DNA of 64,000 bases from Mytilus trossulus (Eukaryota > Mollusca > Bivalvia > Mytilida > Mytilidae). The translations under genes were made by a program, and so were the position numbers. The notes under the pieces were generated by a model. That model saw only the letters and a list, made by a program, of their open reading frames with translations, made no database searches and was not told where the DNA came from. Below are positions 22,107-32,354 of the stretch, one piece after another; position 1 is the first letter of the stretch; each line of letters opens with the position of its first letter. The stretch is from contig NC_086376.1 of NCBI RefSeq assembly GCF_036588685.1, positions 10,865,911-10,929,910 of the forward strand, in the 5' to 3' direction.

Positions 22107-22509
22107 ATGGTGATGAACTTTCAATTTGTCCAGGGTACATCAGGAAGTCATTATTATATTGACAAAGATTTTAATAAGGAAGTGTATGCAAACTTTTATA
22201 AGAAACTTAACAAAATGAATGACTTGGCAGACGACATTCAAAGTTGTTGTTCTTCACATTCGGACAATGAATCAGTTTCCAGCAATGTTGAACCAGTTCG
22301 GAATAATTCGTTAAAGTTTGGAATTGCAAACATTTTAAAAGACAGTGAACATTCAGTGACTACAGAAACGTCATTTTCTAACGATGAACAATTATCTAAA
22401 AACATGTTTAACCATACGAACAGTCCAAGACTTTTATTTAATCCGTATTTTATGCCAAATTCAAGCCTTATGTGGCCTCTCCAAGATTTATCAAGAGATA
22501 GACAAATAT
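22107..22509 (+). CDS. Divergent Tlx gene, exon 1 (coding part)
   Basis: 134 codons plus one base. It holds the acidic, serine-rich N-terminus and the eh1-like motif, and ends with [15 protein letters not shown] just before the donor GTAAGT. The alignable position in the paralogue is [14 protein letters not shown]. Phase 1 exit. Confidence 0.9.
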
Positions 22510-24793
22510 GTAAGTATTATTTTAATGATTTATTTAAAGTTATTTATTTGTATATACATAACTATCTGCAGACGAATAACAAAAATCAGTTTTTTTTATA
22601 AAAAAACATTTTCAAATTACATTCATATTCATTTGAGAGAAGGAAAACAACCCAGACAAGCGCACACACATGTCGTGTATATTAAATTCAACAATTTATT
22701 TTTTAACTTCGTGACAAATATACCTATATATGCCAATATAAGTGTACTAGTATCTATTTTGCATGCAGACCTACAAAATGTCATCTTATCTTTTACCTTA
22801 GCTTACGATTCATATTCTGACTCTACTTAGAAAATTTTGACTATTGCCTCTTTAAATACATACTAGGCATAATTTATTAAAATTATTTTCTCTACATTTC
22901 AGTAACCAGACGAATAGGGCATCCGTATCAAAACAGAACCCCTCCAAAGAAAAAGAAGCCAAGGACATCATTCAGCAGACTTACCATAATAGAACTAGAG
23001 AAACGGTTTGAACAGCAAAAGTATCTAGCGTCATCTGAACGAACGCATTTAGCAAAAGCTCTGAAGATTTCAGATTCACAGGTGAAAACATGGTTTCAGA
23101 ATAGGAGAACCAAGTGGAGGTACGCAAAAATATTTGTTTTCTCCCAAAATTAAAATCATTAAAAGACAAAAAAAAAAAAAAAAAAACCAAACAAACAATT
23201 ATATGTATATATGTAAGCTGTATAAAAAAATGCATGTTAATATCAATTGGCAAAATGTATGTCCATATATTAAAGATTTTCTTAGATATGTATAGATCTA
23301 TGTTTAGCATGCTTTACCAGTATTACAATATAAACAAGTATGAACTGTTGAGGACTTCAAATGGGAAAGGAAATTTATGTACTACAAATGGAATTTAATT
23401 CGCATTGGCATTTTGACAATAATTTAAAAAAAATCAGTATTGTATTATATCAAATTGTCATGTACTTAAATAAAAATCCACTGCTTCGATAATGTTCATT
23501 CAATTTCGATCAATCTTTTTTTCAAGTAAACCGTTTCAAAGAAGATTTGTATTATAACTGAAAATCTAAAGACAATTCATCGTTGTTAATTTAAACTCCC
23601 CCCCCCAAAAAAAAAAAAAAAAACGCATGTTCCAGAACAGATTTTTTGGTTAATTTGATATGTTTTAACAGTAGAGAAAAAATATTTGAAATATTATATT
23701 CATATGTTTTTATGTTATTTGTAAATGTTCGTTCTGGAGTTTTTGATTTATGTGAGAAAAAAAGAAACTGCGCAGATCATCTAGATTATCCATTAACATT
23801 TGAAAAGTGCATGTTATGGTGAAAACCGCGTAAATGACGTGTTAAAATAATTAAATAATTAAAGCAAACTAACTCAATGCGATAAAATTTCATTCATATC
23901 TGTTTAGATAAGATTGACAATCTTTTCATTAGAACTGACATATTCCGTTACTTATATCAATATATTCTATAAAAGTATATTCTTAAAAGAAATTAATCCG
24001 TCTATTTTATCATAAATAATATAAAAAAAAATATGTTGTATTATTACCAATGAGAAAAATCTCCACAAGACACCAAATAACAGAAAAATTAACAATTATA
24101 GGTAGCCATATGGCCTTCAACAATGATCAGAGACCATTCTGCATAGTCAGCTTTAAAAGGGTCCGACACGACAATGTAAAACAATTCACCGAGCAGGGTT
24201 AAACATGTGTGTAGCGAAGTGCGCAATCCTCTGTCATGCTTACCTGCACAGTGGTGTAACAGCACAACATAAGAATAAAATATATATATGTTAATGAGCC
24301 AAGGCTCCGTGCTGAAGACCGTACCTTGACCTATAATGGTTTACTTTAATAAATTGTTACTTGGATGGAGAGCTGTCTCATACCACATCTTCCTATATCT
24401 ATAAAAATTGTTCGAAAAGGCTTGAGATCATATCAACAATAAGCACACAAAACAAAACCATATGGAAAGCACAAGAACACAGGTATCCCACCAAGAGTAC
24501 ATTTTAAAGTTGCTGCGAATTCCAACTTAAAAGATAAATAATGCTTCAAAGACTATAATATCAAACTAGTTTATTTTTTCAAGAGATCCGACATTAAAGA
24601 TTTCCTATTTGTGTTGGCTTTTTATTCGATTGCTGTGAAAGTTGTATTTTATTTATTTACAACTTTTTATGCCAATATATTTTGAACTTGATCACTATTT
24701 TTTTGTAGGCGACAAGTTGCTGAAGAAAAGGAAATACAAAGACAAGCTGCAAATCGTTTATTAATGTCTATTGGACAAAGTGTTTTGCAATAA
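22107..24793 (+). CDS. Divergent Tlx-class homeobox transcription factor (3 exons)
   Basis: A predicted nuclear DNA-binding regulator of the TLX/Hox11 class, 234 residues, spliced from 22107-22509, 22903-23119 and 24709-24793. The ATG at 22107 (AAAATGG context) is the first in-frame one. Residues 69-77, LKFGIANIL, are an Engrailed-homology-1 (eh1) type motif that recruits Groucho/TLE co-repressors. [18 protein letters not shown] at 136-153 is the TLX signature before the homeodomain, which spans about 151-210. It has Thr at position 47 ([12 protein letters not shown]), the hallmark of TLX proteins, and retains W48, F49, N51 and R53. It diverges from the neighbouring Tlx gene at many helix positions (for example [33 protein letters not shown]). 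The tail stops at MSIGQSVLQ, so the conserved DPLC...LQNLQPW tail of TLX proteins is absent. It lies in tandem with the canonical copy and is a diverged duplicate of it. Confidence 0.92.
22903..23119 (+). CDS. Divergent Tlx gene, exon 2 (homeodomain)
   Basis: Acceptor TACATTTCAG and donor GTACGC. Exactly 217 nt, equal to exon 2 of the paralogue. It encodes the [14 protein letters not shown] lead and homeodomain positions 1-56 plus two bases of codon 57 (exit phase 2). Confidence 0.93.
24035..24200 (-). repeat. Dispersed repeat family G copy inside intron 2 of the divergent Tlx gene
   Basis: ATTACCAATGAGAAAAATCT, CCACAAGACACCAAATAACA and TTCTGCATAGTCAGC match the family-G minus order. It is intronic and so neutral to the coding sequence. 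Confidence 0.75.
24290..24412 (+). repeat. Family G variant copy, intron 2
   Basis: GAGCCAAGGCTCCGTGCTGA, AGACCGTACCTTGACCTATA, ATGGTTTACTT and GGATGGAGAGCTGTCTCA match the copy at 47330-47450 almost word for word. Confidence 0.8.
24709..24793 (+). CDS. Divergent Tlx gene, exon 3 (short C-terminus)
   Basis: Acceptor TTTTTTTGTAG. It completes [20 protein letters not shown] and then SIGQSVLQ before TAA at 24791-24793. The last exon of the paralogue is 96 bp longer. An ATTAAA 104 bp downstream of the stop (24897-24902) is a possible poly(A) signal. Confidence 0.88.
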
Positions 24794-24999
24794 ATTGCTC
24801 AACCTAATGTGACTTTAAAGGAAGTATTATTGTTAATTAAGAAGCCATTACTGTGGGTTCTTTTCCCACAAAATTTAACTGTTTTATTGCTTTTACATTA
24901 AAAAAAAACTTTTATTAATCGTTCTTCTTTTAATATTATATTATAATATTGCGGTCCATCAGATGAGGTAAATGCATTTCATCAGTTTTACTGTGATAC

Positions 25000-26430
25000 A
25001 GTGAAGTATTAGTTAACCCAATATATTGGAACCATGTATTTTTTTTTTTAAATAAGCGGTGTTTAAGAAAACCATGAGTTCAGGGCAAGAACTTTTTACC
25101 TTTCAGCCAAATACAATATTAATTTGTTTTATTATTCAAGTGGAAAATATGGCACAGAATTCATTCTGCGATGGTATTTGCGACTGCTTGCCAATCGTTT
25201 GTAACAGTATCACTATAGTTTTTTTTCGACTATGACATCTTCTCTTCTTTTCATCTTTTTGATTAACCATAGCAACATCTCTATAAATAATTCGTGGTTC
25301 TATATACATATATACCCGTTGGTGTCTTTAACCTATTTGGCTATGACGATTCATATTGATGTATATTGTAATTGTAATTGTAAAAAATACCAGTGGCAGT
25401 AGTTGTATCCCGGCATTGACCTCTTATTCAGGTTGTTAACCCAATCAAAATTAATTACCTACATTTTAATGTTCAATAAACATATTAATAAACCTAATTG
25501 TCTTAAAATTCATTTCACAGCATAGCACCATGTTTCCTTTTTTATTTTTATGTTACCCGTATTTTGAGAAACAAAGACTATAATTGATTGACAAAGATCC
25601 GGGAATGATAGACCTACGTCTGTGACTCCGTTAGTTATAATAAACGACCAATTTCTAATGGCTTTAATTCGATCGAATGTATAGCCATATAACAATATAA
25701 AGTTTAATTATACGCCCCATTGACTGACTAGTGAAGGGAATAATTCAGGAGCATCCTCTTTATAATTAATTTATCCATGTAATGTGATATTTATTTAACC
25801 TTACAGCCGTCTATCATGGTCTTATAGAAATTGATTGGCCTGTCTACATATCAAGATAAAAGGTCCTCTGGGACTATTGTCTTCCAATGTAATGAGGCCA
25901 TTTTATTAAATTAACAAAATGAATTCATCAAAAGTAAAAAAAGTCATCGTATTGACAGGAATCAATTGTTTGAAATATAACAGAGCGGTATTCTATCCCG
26001 GTAAGGTTAGCTTGTCGTCGCTTTTGGAGATCTGTTACATCTCGCCGATTGTGTACTGTTATAAGAACTGATATGGAATATTTATTATCATTGCTCAACT
26101 TCAATATAAAAGAAGACTAGAAAAGTAATAGTTTCTTTATCCCCCCCAAACCCCCCAAACCCGAAAAAAAAGAAAAAAAAAGATAACTGAAAGTTTCAAA
26201 TATAACTTCAGATTTGCCCTTTTAGCTACTTGAAGTACATGAAATACCTTAAACGTTTAAAGTGGGAATTGTACAGATTTGGCTATTTATATATATATAT
26301 ATATAGCTCTCGTTGCATTTCTGTATGTATATGTTTATCTATTATACTTCAGTAATCCTTTTCTTTATAAAATAAGAATAAGTACACACTTTTTTCACTA
26401 TTTTTTCAATTGCTAGCGTTTCCCACTATT
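25000..26430. other. Intergenic DNA downstream of the divergent Tlx gene
   Basis: No supported gene. It includes a C-rich run (26142-26160), a short (TA)n run (26286-26306) and a 61-codon minus ORF without domains. Confidence 0.3.
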
Positions 26431-26438
26431 GGACCTCG

Positions 26439-26640
26439 GTGAAACTATTTCGCGGAGTTTCAAATGCAGCTACGGGATTGCTAATTTTGAGATCGCGGCG
26501 GGAGTTACAACGTCGCATTTTACCTCTTGTATTTAAAATTGACGTCAGTGAAGAACGTAGCCTTACCATCCAGACTATATATGAAGTATACGTTGATTTA
26601 GCCCCGACTTTAATTGTCTGATGTCTCTTTCCGTATAATA
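26439..26640. other. Locally G+C-rich block adjoining a hairpin
   Basis: CpG-rich words (TTTCGCGGAGTTTC, GATCGCGGCGGGAGTTACAA, CGTCGCATTTTACC) stand out from the AT-rich surroundings. A 60-codon ORF (26439-26621) lies across it with no recognisable product. It may be the body of a repeat whose end is the hairpin at 26651-26780. Confidence 0.35.
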
Positions 26641-26650
26641 AAACACTTAC

Positions 26651-26780
26651 TGACTGGATATTCGTGGAATAGTAAGTTTATTGTCCCCTCGGATACAACT
26701 ATTACCCTCTGCTACGCCTCGGGGCGATAGTTGCATATCGGGGCCAATAAACCTACTATTCCACTCAAACTCAGTCAATA
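26651..26780. repeat. Long inverted repeat (hairpin)
   Basis: The left arm TGACTGGATATTCGTGGAAT, AGTAAGTTTATTGTCCCCTC, GGATACAACTATTACCC is mirrored by GGGCGATAGTTGCATATCGG, GGCCAATAAACCTACTATTC, CACTCAAACTCAGTCAA, around a central CTCTGCTACGCCTC. Arms of about 55 bp with scattered mismatches. Confidence 0.75.
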
Positions 26781-26789
26781 TGTACACGC

Positions 26790-28740
26790 GAAGCTATAAA
26801 CTGACGTCATATGTTATGCTGTAAGCATGCAATAGCAATAACGGCTCTATTCTAATAATTTGTATATGATAACCATTGTTACCAGGTGCTATTACACTCA
26901 CTGTTAACATCGCAAGGAGGATATGTCTGAATGTAAATCTGTTTAGTCTATTGTAAAATGACATGATAGTTCAGCAGTATTCTAAACAGCTTCCCAAACC
27001 ACTTGTACGAATCGTCAACTTTATTTTGTCGATCTTTTAAGTGGAAATTGTCGAAATCACTATTCGTTTTGTGTAAGCCGAAATGTGTGAAATATTTCAG
27101 ACCAGTAGTTGTTGGTTTTTTTTTGTATATAAAAGCATTGTTTCCTTCAGAATAAAGTTAAAAAATAAATGTTACCTTTGACTTTAAACACACTCAGTAA
27201 TATAATTTATATAATATAATTAGTTTAAATGTGTTTCACGTCATGATTAACATTTATTTTTCAACTTTGAATTGAAGGGAACTATTATGCACTTCTATAT
27301 AAAACCATCACCTACTGTTCTGGATTATATGACCCTTTTTTCCATATAACAAATAGTCATTTCGTTCACTGCCACGTTATAGGTCGGCAAAATTGGACGA
27401 TTTGTATTGTTGTTATATTAAGGAATAAGAAAGCAGGTGCTATCATGCAAGATAATTTACCATAAATGACAATAAAGCCGACCGATTATGTATTTGTTTT
27501 CTCCATCATTATTTGATAGTGCTTGGTTTTCCTATAGTAAATGGGAATGATACTAGTCGAATTCACCATGGGATTAAAGACAATTCATTTAAGTTAAAAG
27601 GTTTGTTCATTTTGTAGTCCCTAGGTGAGAAAGTTTTCAGTTTATTTGATTTAGAAGCCAGAGTTACAGTGATAGTTCTATAGAGATAAACCTCCTTCAA
27701 TTAAACCCCATTTTCTCATACTACATGAATAGTCCTTAAACTTGATTAAATGATTCAACCCTCTTAATTCTATACAGCAAATTAAATAAGCATGGATTCA
27801 ATGGCGAATTATCTAGGAATGTAATAAGGGTAATCAGTAGAAACGATCCTCGGGGACCAGTCCATCGTGTATCTATTGCAACTAATACTACTTAATTTCC
27901 AAGATAGTTCTTCAGATGGACAATTTTTTGCCACAAAGGCGCAATCCTGACAGTTCTTATAAATCAAATTCTACTCCCTCTAGCATATTAGTAAAGTAAA
28001 GCATTATCACTTCCCATCTTTTATTTGTAATTTAACAATTAAAACATTGAACATTATACAAATAATAAACGATCAAGTACCAGGAGATTACATATAACAA
28101 ACAGGAATTGTTTTGTAGGTTAACGGGTAATATATTAATTGTTGGTTTGCTACTTTCAACCAGTCGATCAAGCAGTTTTCTTACTTATTTTTTTAACATC
28201 CTTTTAACTGGAATTGCTTCTTATGTTGCTGTTTTATTTTAGGTAAATGATACAGTACATGTACATCATTTATAAAACATTTTTTTTCTGGTGATAATGT
28301 GGAAGGAAGTCGGTACGCTTTAACGTGTCATGCGCACTGCAATCGGTATTACACGTGAACATTGATGTCACATGGTTAGTATCGCTGCTGGAATGCTGTC
28401 ATTCGGACTGCTGTTACTGTATACATCTCATTCGGTATCTAGTGAGTCAGTATCGGGTTGGTGTAAACTATGAGGGTGTAAATGATATATTTTGACGATA
28501 TATTTTACTTTTAAAGTATAATAACTTATTTACTAATAGAGTTAAATCCAGATAAGCGTTTAGGACGTATGAAATTTGTGAAGTGTTGTTTTCATTATTC
28601 AGTTTGTAAAAATTATATTTCTGCGACTGTGTCAGGCACAGTTATCCATATTTAGTTTTTGGTTCTTTCGTTTTGTGTCTCTTTGCCTTGATGCTCCAAT
28701 GTTTTTATTTGGCGTTCAAACTGTATGTGTCAATATGTGT
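26790..28740. other. Intergenic DNA, no gene seen
   Basis: No ORF over 60 codons and no repeat family match. The segment about 27540-27960 reads as unique-looking, mixed-composition sequence and could include regulatory DNA. I cannot test that here. Confidence 0.3.
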
Positions 28741-28746
28741 ACCTCA

Positions 28747-29153
28747 TACACAGCTACTTTTGCATAGGTACTATTTATGTACCACAAATCTGTAGTACTG
28801 GAAATCTACTTTTAATATTCAGTACTAATGTCTAACTTACGAATTATTGTAATATTTAAGTACCTGTATTTTGCAGTCCTTGATTTGTTCTTGAAATTTA
28901 AGTACTACAGATTTTTGGTTGCACGGTTACTTTTTCAGCATTTTGAACGTTTGTCTTTTTCAAATCTCATAAAGTCATGATGTTCAAACATGGAATACTG
29001 TGATCATTTTTGAACCAATATTTTGAGTACAAATCAAGTACTAAATATTACAATAAGTTTAAAGTAAAGAAATAGTTCTAAATATTACAAGTAAATTTCC
29101 AGTACTGCAGATATTAAGTACAGAAATAGTGCCTATGCAAAAGTAGCTGTGTA
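28747..29153. mobile_element. 407-bp fold-back MITE
   Basis: The left end TACACAGCTACTTTTGCATA, GGTACTATTTATGTAC is the reverse complement of the right end (AGTGCCTATGCAAAAGTAGC, TGTGTA). Inner matches (AGTACTGGAAATCTAC / GTAAATTTCCAGTACT) extend the inverted repeat over about 130 bp per arm. Both ends terminate in TA. No coding content. Confidence 0.85.
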
Positions 29154-29279
29154 GTACTTTGATCACTTAGTGGTCGGATTATATAATTGATACCATGTCT
29201 GCCATTCAGTCCTCTCTTTTATTATATAATCAAACAGTTGCCCGGATATATTTTTAAATTTTTATGTAGATAGTTATCT

Positions 29280-29575
29280 GCGAATAAACTCATCACAAAT
29301 ACCAGGATTTTTTTAAACTTTGTAAATGCATCTCAGAAGACTTATCAGGGACACTCGATTCAATAAAGTTAAGAGCATTGAGGACCAAAATTTTCTAAAA
29401 GTTGTGCGAGATACAGCTCAGGTAATCTATTCCCGAGATAAAAAGGCTAAGTATATAAAAAGTTCAATGTTTGGTAAACAGTTCATTTATAATTATGATC
29501 ATAGCAATGACAATTCATATTGACTACTGGTGATACCATCGGGGAATAAAACTAGCAGTGGTATTGACCCAGTGG
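29280..29575 (+). repeat. Dispersed repeat family C copy (plus)
   Basis: AAACTCATCACAAATACCAG, ATTGAGGACCAAAATTTTCT, AAAAGTTGTGCGAGATACAG and the tail GGTGATACCATCGGGGAATA, AACTAGCAGTGGTATTGACC follow the family-C order. The 65-codon ORF at 29326-29523 is the repeat read through. Confidence 0.75.
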
Positions 29576-29745
29576 TTATTAATAAACTCATCATAGATAC
29601 CAGAATTGAGGACCAAAAATTTCTAAAAGTTATTCCAAATACAGTTAAGGTAATCTATTCCTGAGATAGAAAAGCCTTTGTATATTTCAAAAATTCAAAG
29701 TTTTGTAAACAGTTAATTTATAATTGATTATAACAATTTAGTACA
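29576..29745 (+). repeat. Second, adjacent family C copy (plus)
   Basis: AAACTCATCATAGATACCAG, ATTGAGGACCAAAAATTTCT and CCTGAGATAGAAAAGCCTTT begin again directly after the first copy, so the two are in tandem. Internal sequence is deleted relative to the 13542 copy. Confidence 0.7.
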
Positions 29746-29749
29746 TCAG

Positions 29750-30955
29750 GACATTATAAACTGCATTTCATATCGAGTTTTGCTTTCTTTCTGATTGACC
29801 CCTGTTTGGTGGAATTTCAGTCCTTAGATCAAAAAATTTCATTAAAACTGGACTTGTCTGGAATTTTTTAATAATACGTGCAGACCTTGTGCTGCTTAAT
29901 GGTGTATTAGAACATTAGGATGACTTAACATATCGAGTTTGTGCTTCGTTCATCTTATCGACTTTTGGTGGAATTACGGCCCTTATACCTTGGAAAAGAC
30001 CATGGACATTATTGTTGTATCCGTCCTGACTTCAATAGTGTATACTAGGTCAGTGAAAATGGACGTCATACTAAACAATGTTCTAAGCGATTATTTGAAG
30101 TGAAAACAAGGATATAAATATATCTCTGAGGTTGCAATTAAAGTATAAAGTAATTGCAGTCAGACAGAAATACACTTTACCATCGTATTTTGTTGATTTA
30201 ATGTATGTTACTTATATACTTCTAAAAACTGGAAAAGATACCCAAGAAAAGAAAATCTGAACTTCGATGTGAAACTTGATTTTATTCTAATACCATTCCG
30301 TATTTTATTTATCTAAATATGCTTTTTCTATACATATTATAACTTTGGGTAATACATGTAATACATTTTAAAAATCAAATTATAAAATATGCTTGCTAAA
30401 ATAGTGAAAAGCTGTAAAAAAATAATCAAAGATCTTATAGATTGTTGAAAATAACATTATTTCCTCATTTCAATATAATCAATTCAGTAGAATATTGTAA
30501 AAATATTGATGTTGACACGGTACGCAATTTATTTCCTTGTAGAATGTGTCAATTATTTAAAGACAGTCTTAAAGTCAGTTTAATGGCAGTTTACATATTA
30601 TAGTTGATGTTAGTTGGTCTATGTTAAGCAGTCTCGAGGAAGCAGAACGATAGAAATGATATGATTTATATTGTGGGCGGAACAAACAATGATATTGGTT
30701 CCTTATTGATATAGAAATTAACTAGTATTATGACTGTCAAAGCATATGATCAATTAAACTGCAGTCCTCATCAGTGATACCGATACGAATACAATGACCA
30801 ACACAATGAAAGCTATTGATATCGGCAAAATTGAAGGAGTAATCAATATGTCTTCAAGTTGTTCGGGATTAGTTTGAAAGTATAACCGGAAGCGATTTAA
30901 AGTAAGGACAAATGACAGAATTGGCCATAGTTCTATTAGGAAATCATGTTAATAT
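29750..30955. other. Intergenic DNA, nothing recognised
   Basis: No ORF over 60 codons. Around 29770 and 29930 the phrase ACATATCGAGTTTGTGCTTC-like recurs, with GGTGGAATT(T/A)C(A/G)G nearby, suggesting a diverged local duplication of about 165 bp. Confidence 0.3.
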
Positions 30956-30960
30956 GTTTT

Positions 30961-31056
30961 GAATATTAATATGAATAAACATTTGAATATTAATATGAAT
31001 AAACATTTGAATATTAATATGAACAAACATTTGAATATTAATATAAACAAACATTT
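30961..31056 (+). repeat. 24-bp tandem repeat, four units
   Basis: GAATATTAATATGAATAAAC then ATTT, four times; the last two units carry A-to-C and G-to-A changes (GAACAAACATTT, ATAAACAAACATTT). Confidence 0.9.
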
Positions 31057-31107
31057 GAATTGGATGCTGTCATTTTTTTGGTTGTTGAAAAAATGACGTA
31101 CATGTGT

Positions 31108-31440
31108 GTAAAAAAAGTAAAATCACAACAATACTGAACATAGAGGGAAATCAATTCGGAAAATCCATAATCACATGGCAAAATAAAATAACAAAACGCA
31201 TCAAAAACGAATGGACAAGAACTGTCATATTCCTGACTTTGTACAGGCATTTTCAAATGTAGAAAATGGTGTATTAAACCTGGTTCTATAGCGCTAATCC
31301 TCTCACTTTAATGACAGTCTCATCAAATCTCGTTATATTTACATTGATGCGTTAAATAAACAGACACAGTAAATAAAATAGTCAAAATATGGGTACATCA
31401 GTCATCATCGTATAACAATTTTAATAGGAACAATTTAACA
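31108..31440 (+). repeat. Dispersed repeat family B copy (plus)
   Basis: AACGAATGGACAAGAACTGT, CATATTCCTGACTTTGTACA, GGCATTTTCAAATGTAGAAA, ATTAAACCTGGTTCTATAGC and GGTACATCAGTCATCATCGT align with the copy at 46296-46610 over more than 300 bp with few differences. It was therefore spread relatively recently. Confidence 0.85.
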
Positions 31441-31584
31441 GAACACAAAAACATCTACTATCTACGAACACATTGGTCTGAAATTTTTTAGACGTCACAT
31501 AAATTTGTCGTTCAATGTGCATACAAACAATTTTAACATAGCAGGATGAATATCATCCTATCCATATAGTCATCATTTATATAA

Positions 31585-31985
31585 ATAAACTCATCATAGA
31601 TACCTGGATTAACATTTTATATTTGCGCCATACGCGCATTTCTTCTACAAAAGACTCACCAGTGACGCTAAAATAAAAAAATAAATTTAAAAGGTCAAAT
31701 AAAGCACGAAGTTGTAGAGCATTGAAGACGAAAAAGTCTTTAAAGTTGGCCAAACACGTCTGAGGTAATATATTCTCAGAGGTAATATATTCTCAGAGGT
31801 AATATATTCTAAGGAAGAAAAATCTTAGTATTTTAATAGAATTTCAATATTTTGTAAACAGCTAATTTTAAATTATGACCATATCAATAATAATTCATGT
31901 TAACGCAGAAGTGCTGACCACTGGGGATGTGATACCCTCGGGGAATTATAACTCCACCAACAGTGACCACGACCCTGTGGTTGTA
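31585..31985 (+). repeat. Dispersed repeat family C copy (plus)
   Basis: AAACTCATCATAGATACCTG, GCCATACGCGCATTTCTTCT and AAATAAAGCACGAAGTTGTA, ending ACTCCACCAACAGTGACCAC. Within it a 19-bp unit (TCAGAGGTAATATATTC) is repeated three times at about 31755-31811. Confidence 0.8.
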
Positions 31986-32075
31986 AATAAAGTCATCATA
32001 TATACCAGGATTACAATTTTACATTTGAGCCAGACGTGCGATTCTTAGAACATAAGACTATAAACTAAGCATAAG
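31986..32075 (+). repeat. Start of another family C copy (plus, truncated)
   Basis: AAAGTCATCATATATACCAG, GATTACAATTTTACATTTGA and GCCAGACGTGCGATTCTTAG restart the family-C sequence directly after the previous copy. Confidence 0.65.
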
Positions 32076-32134
32076 TATAAAAGGAAAATGAATTAAACAC
32101 CTTGTATACTGTTTCAGTACATTTACTTAAAAAT

Positions 32135-32350
32135 GAAAATAAACTGACAACGCCATGGCTAAAAATGAAAAAGACAAACAGACAAACAATAGTACACATG
32201 ACACAACATAGAAAACTAAATAAAAAACAACATGAACCCCACCAAAGTTTATGGGCGATCTCAGGTACTCCAGAAGGGTAAGCAGATCCTGCCCCACATG
32301 TGGCACCCGTGTTGCTTATGTGATAACAAATCCGGTCAATAGTCTAATTC
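32135..32350 (-). mobile_element. Truncated retroelement tail (no RT)
   Basis: TGAAAAAGACAAACAGACAA, ACACATGACACAACATAG, ATCTCAGGTACTCCAGAAGG and AGCAGATCCTGCCCCACATG match the 3' tail of the RT element at 10850-11490. This copy retains only that tail. Confidence 0.75.
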
Positions 32351-32354
32351 GATA

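Noticed and set aside
22384-22830. 148-codon plus-strand ORF overlapping Tlx-like exon 1
   Set aside because: It is in a different frame from the exon with the eh1 motif and runs through the donor into the intron. It is a shadow of the real gene.
22981-23310. 109-codon minus ORF across the homeodomain exon
   Set aside because: Antisense of the homeodomain exon and intron; no independent signal.
30961-31056. CRISPR-like array
   Set aside because: The repeat units are directly adjacent without spacers and the genome is eukaryotic.
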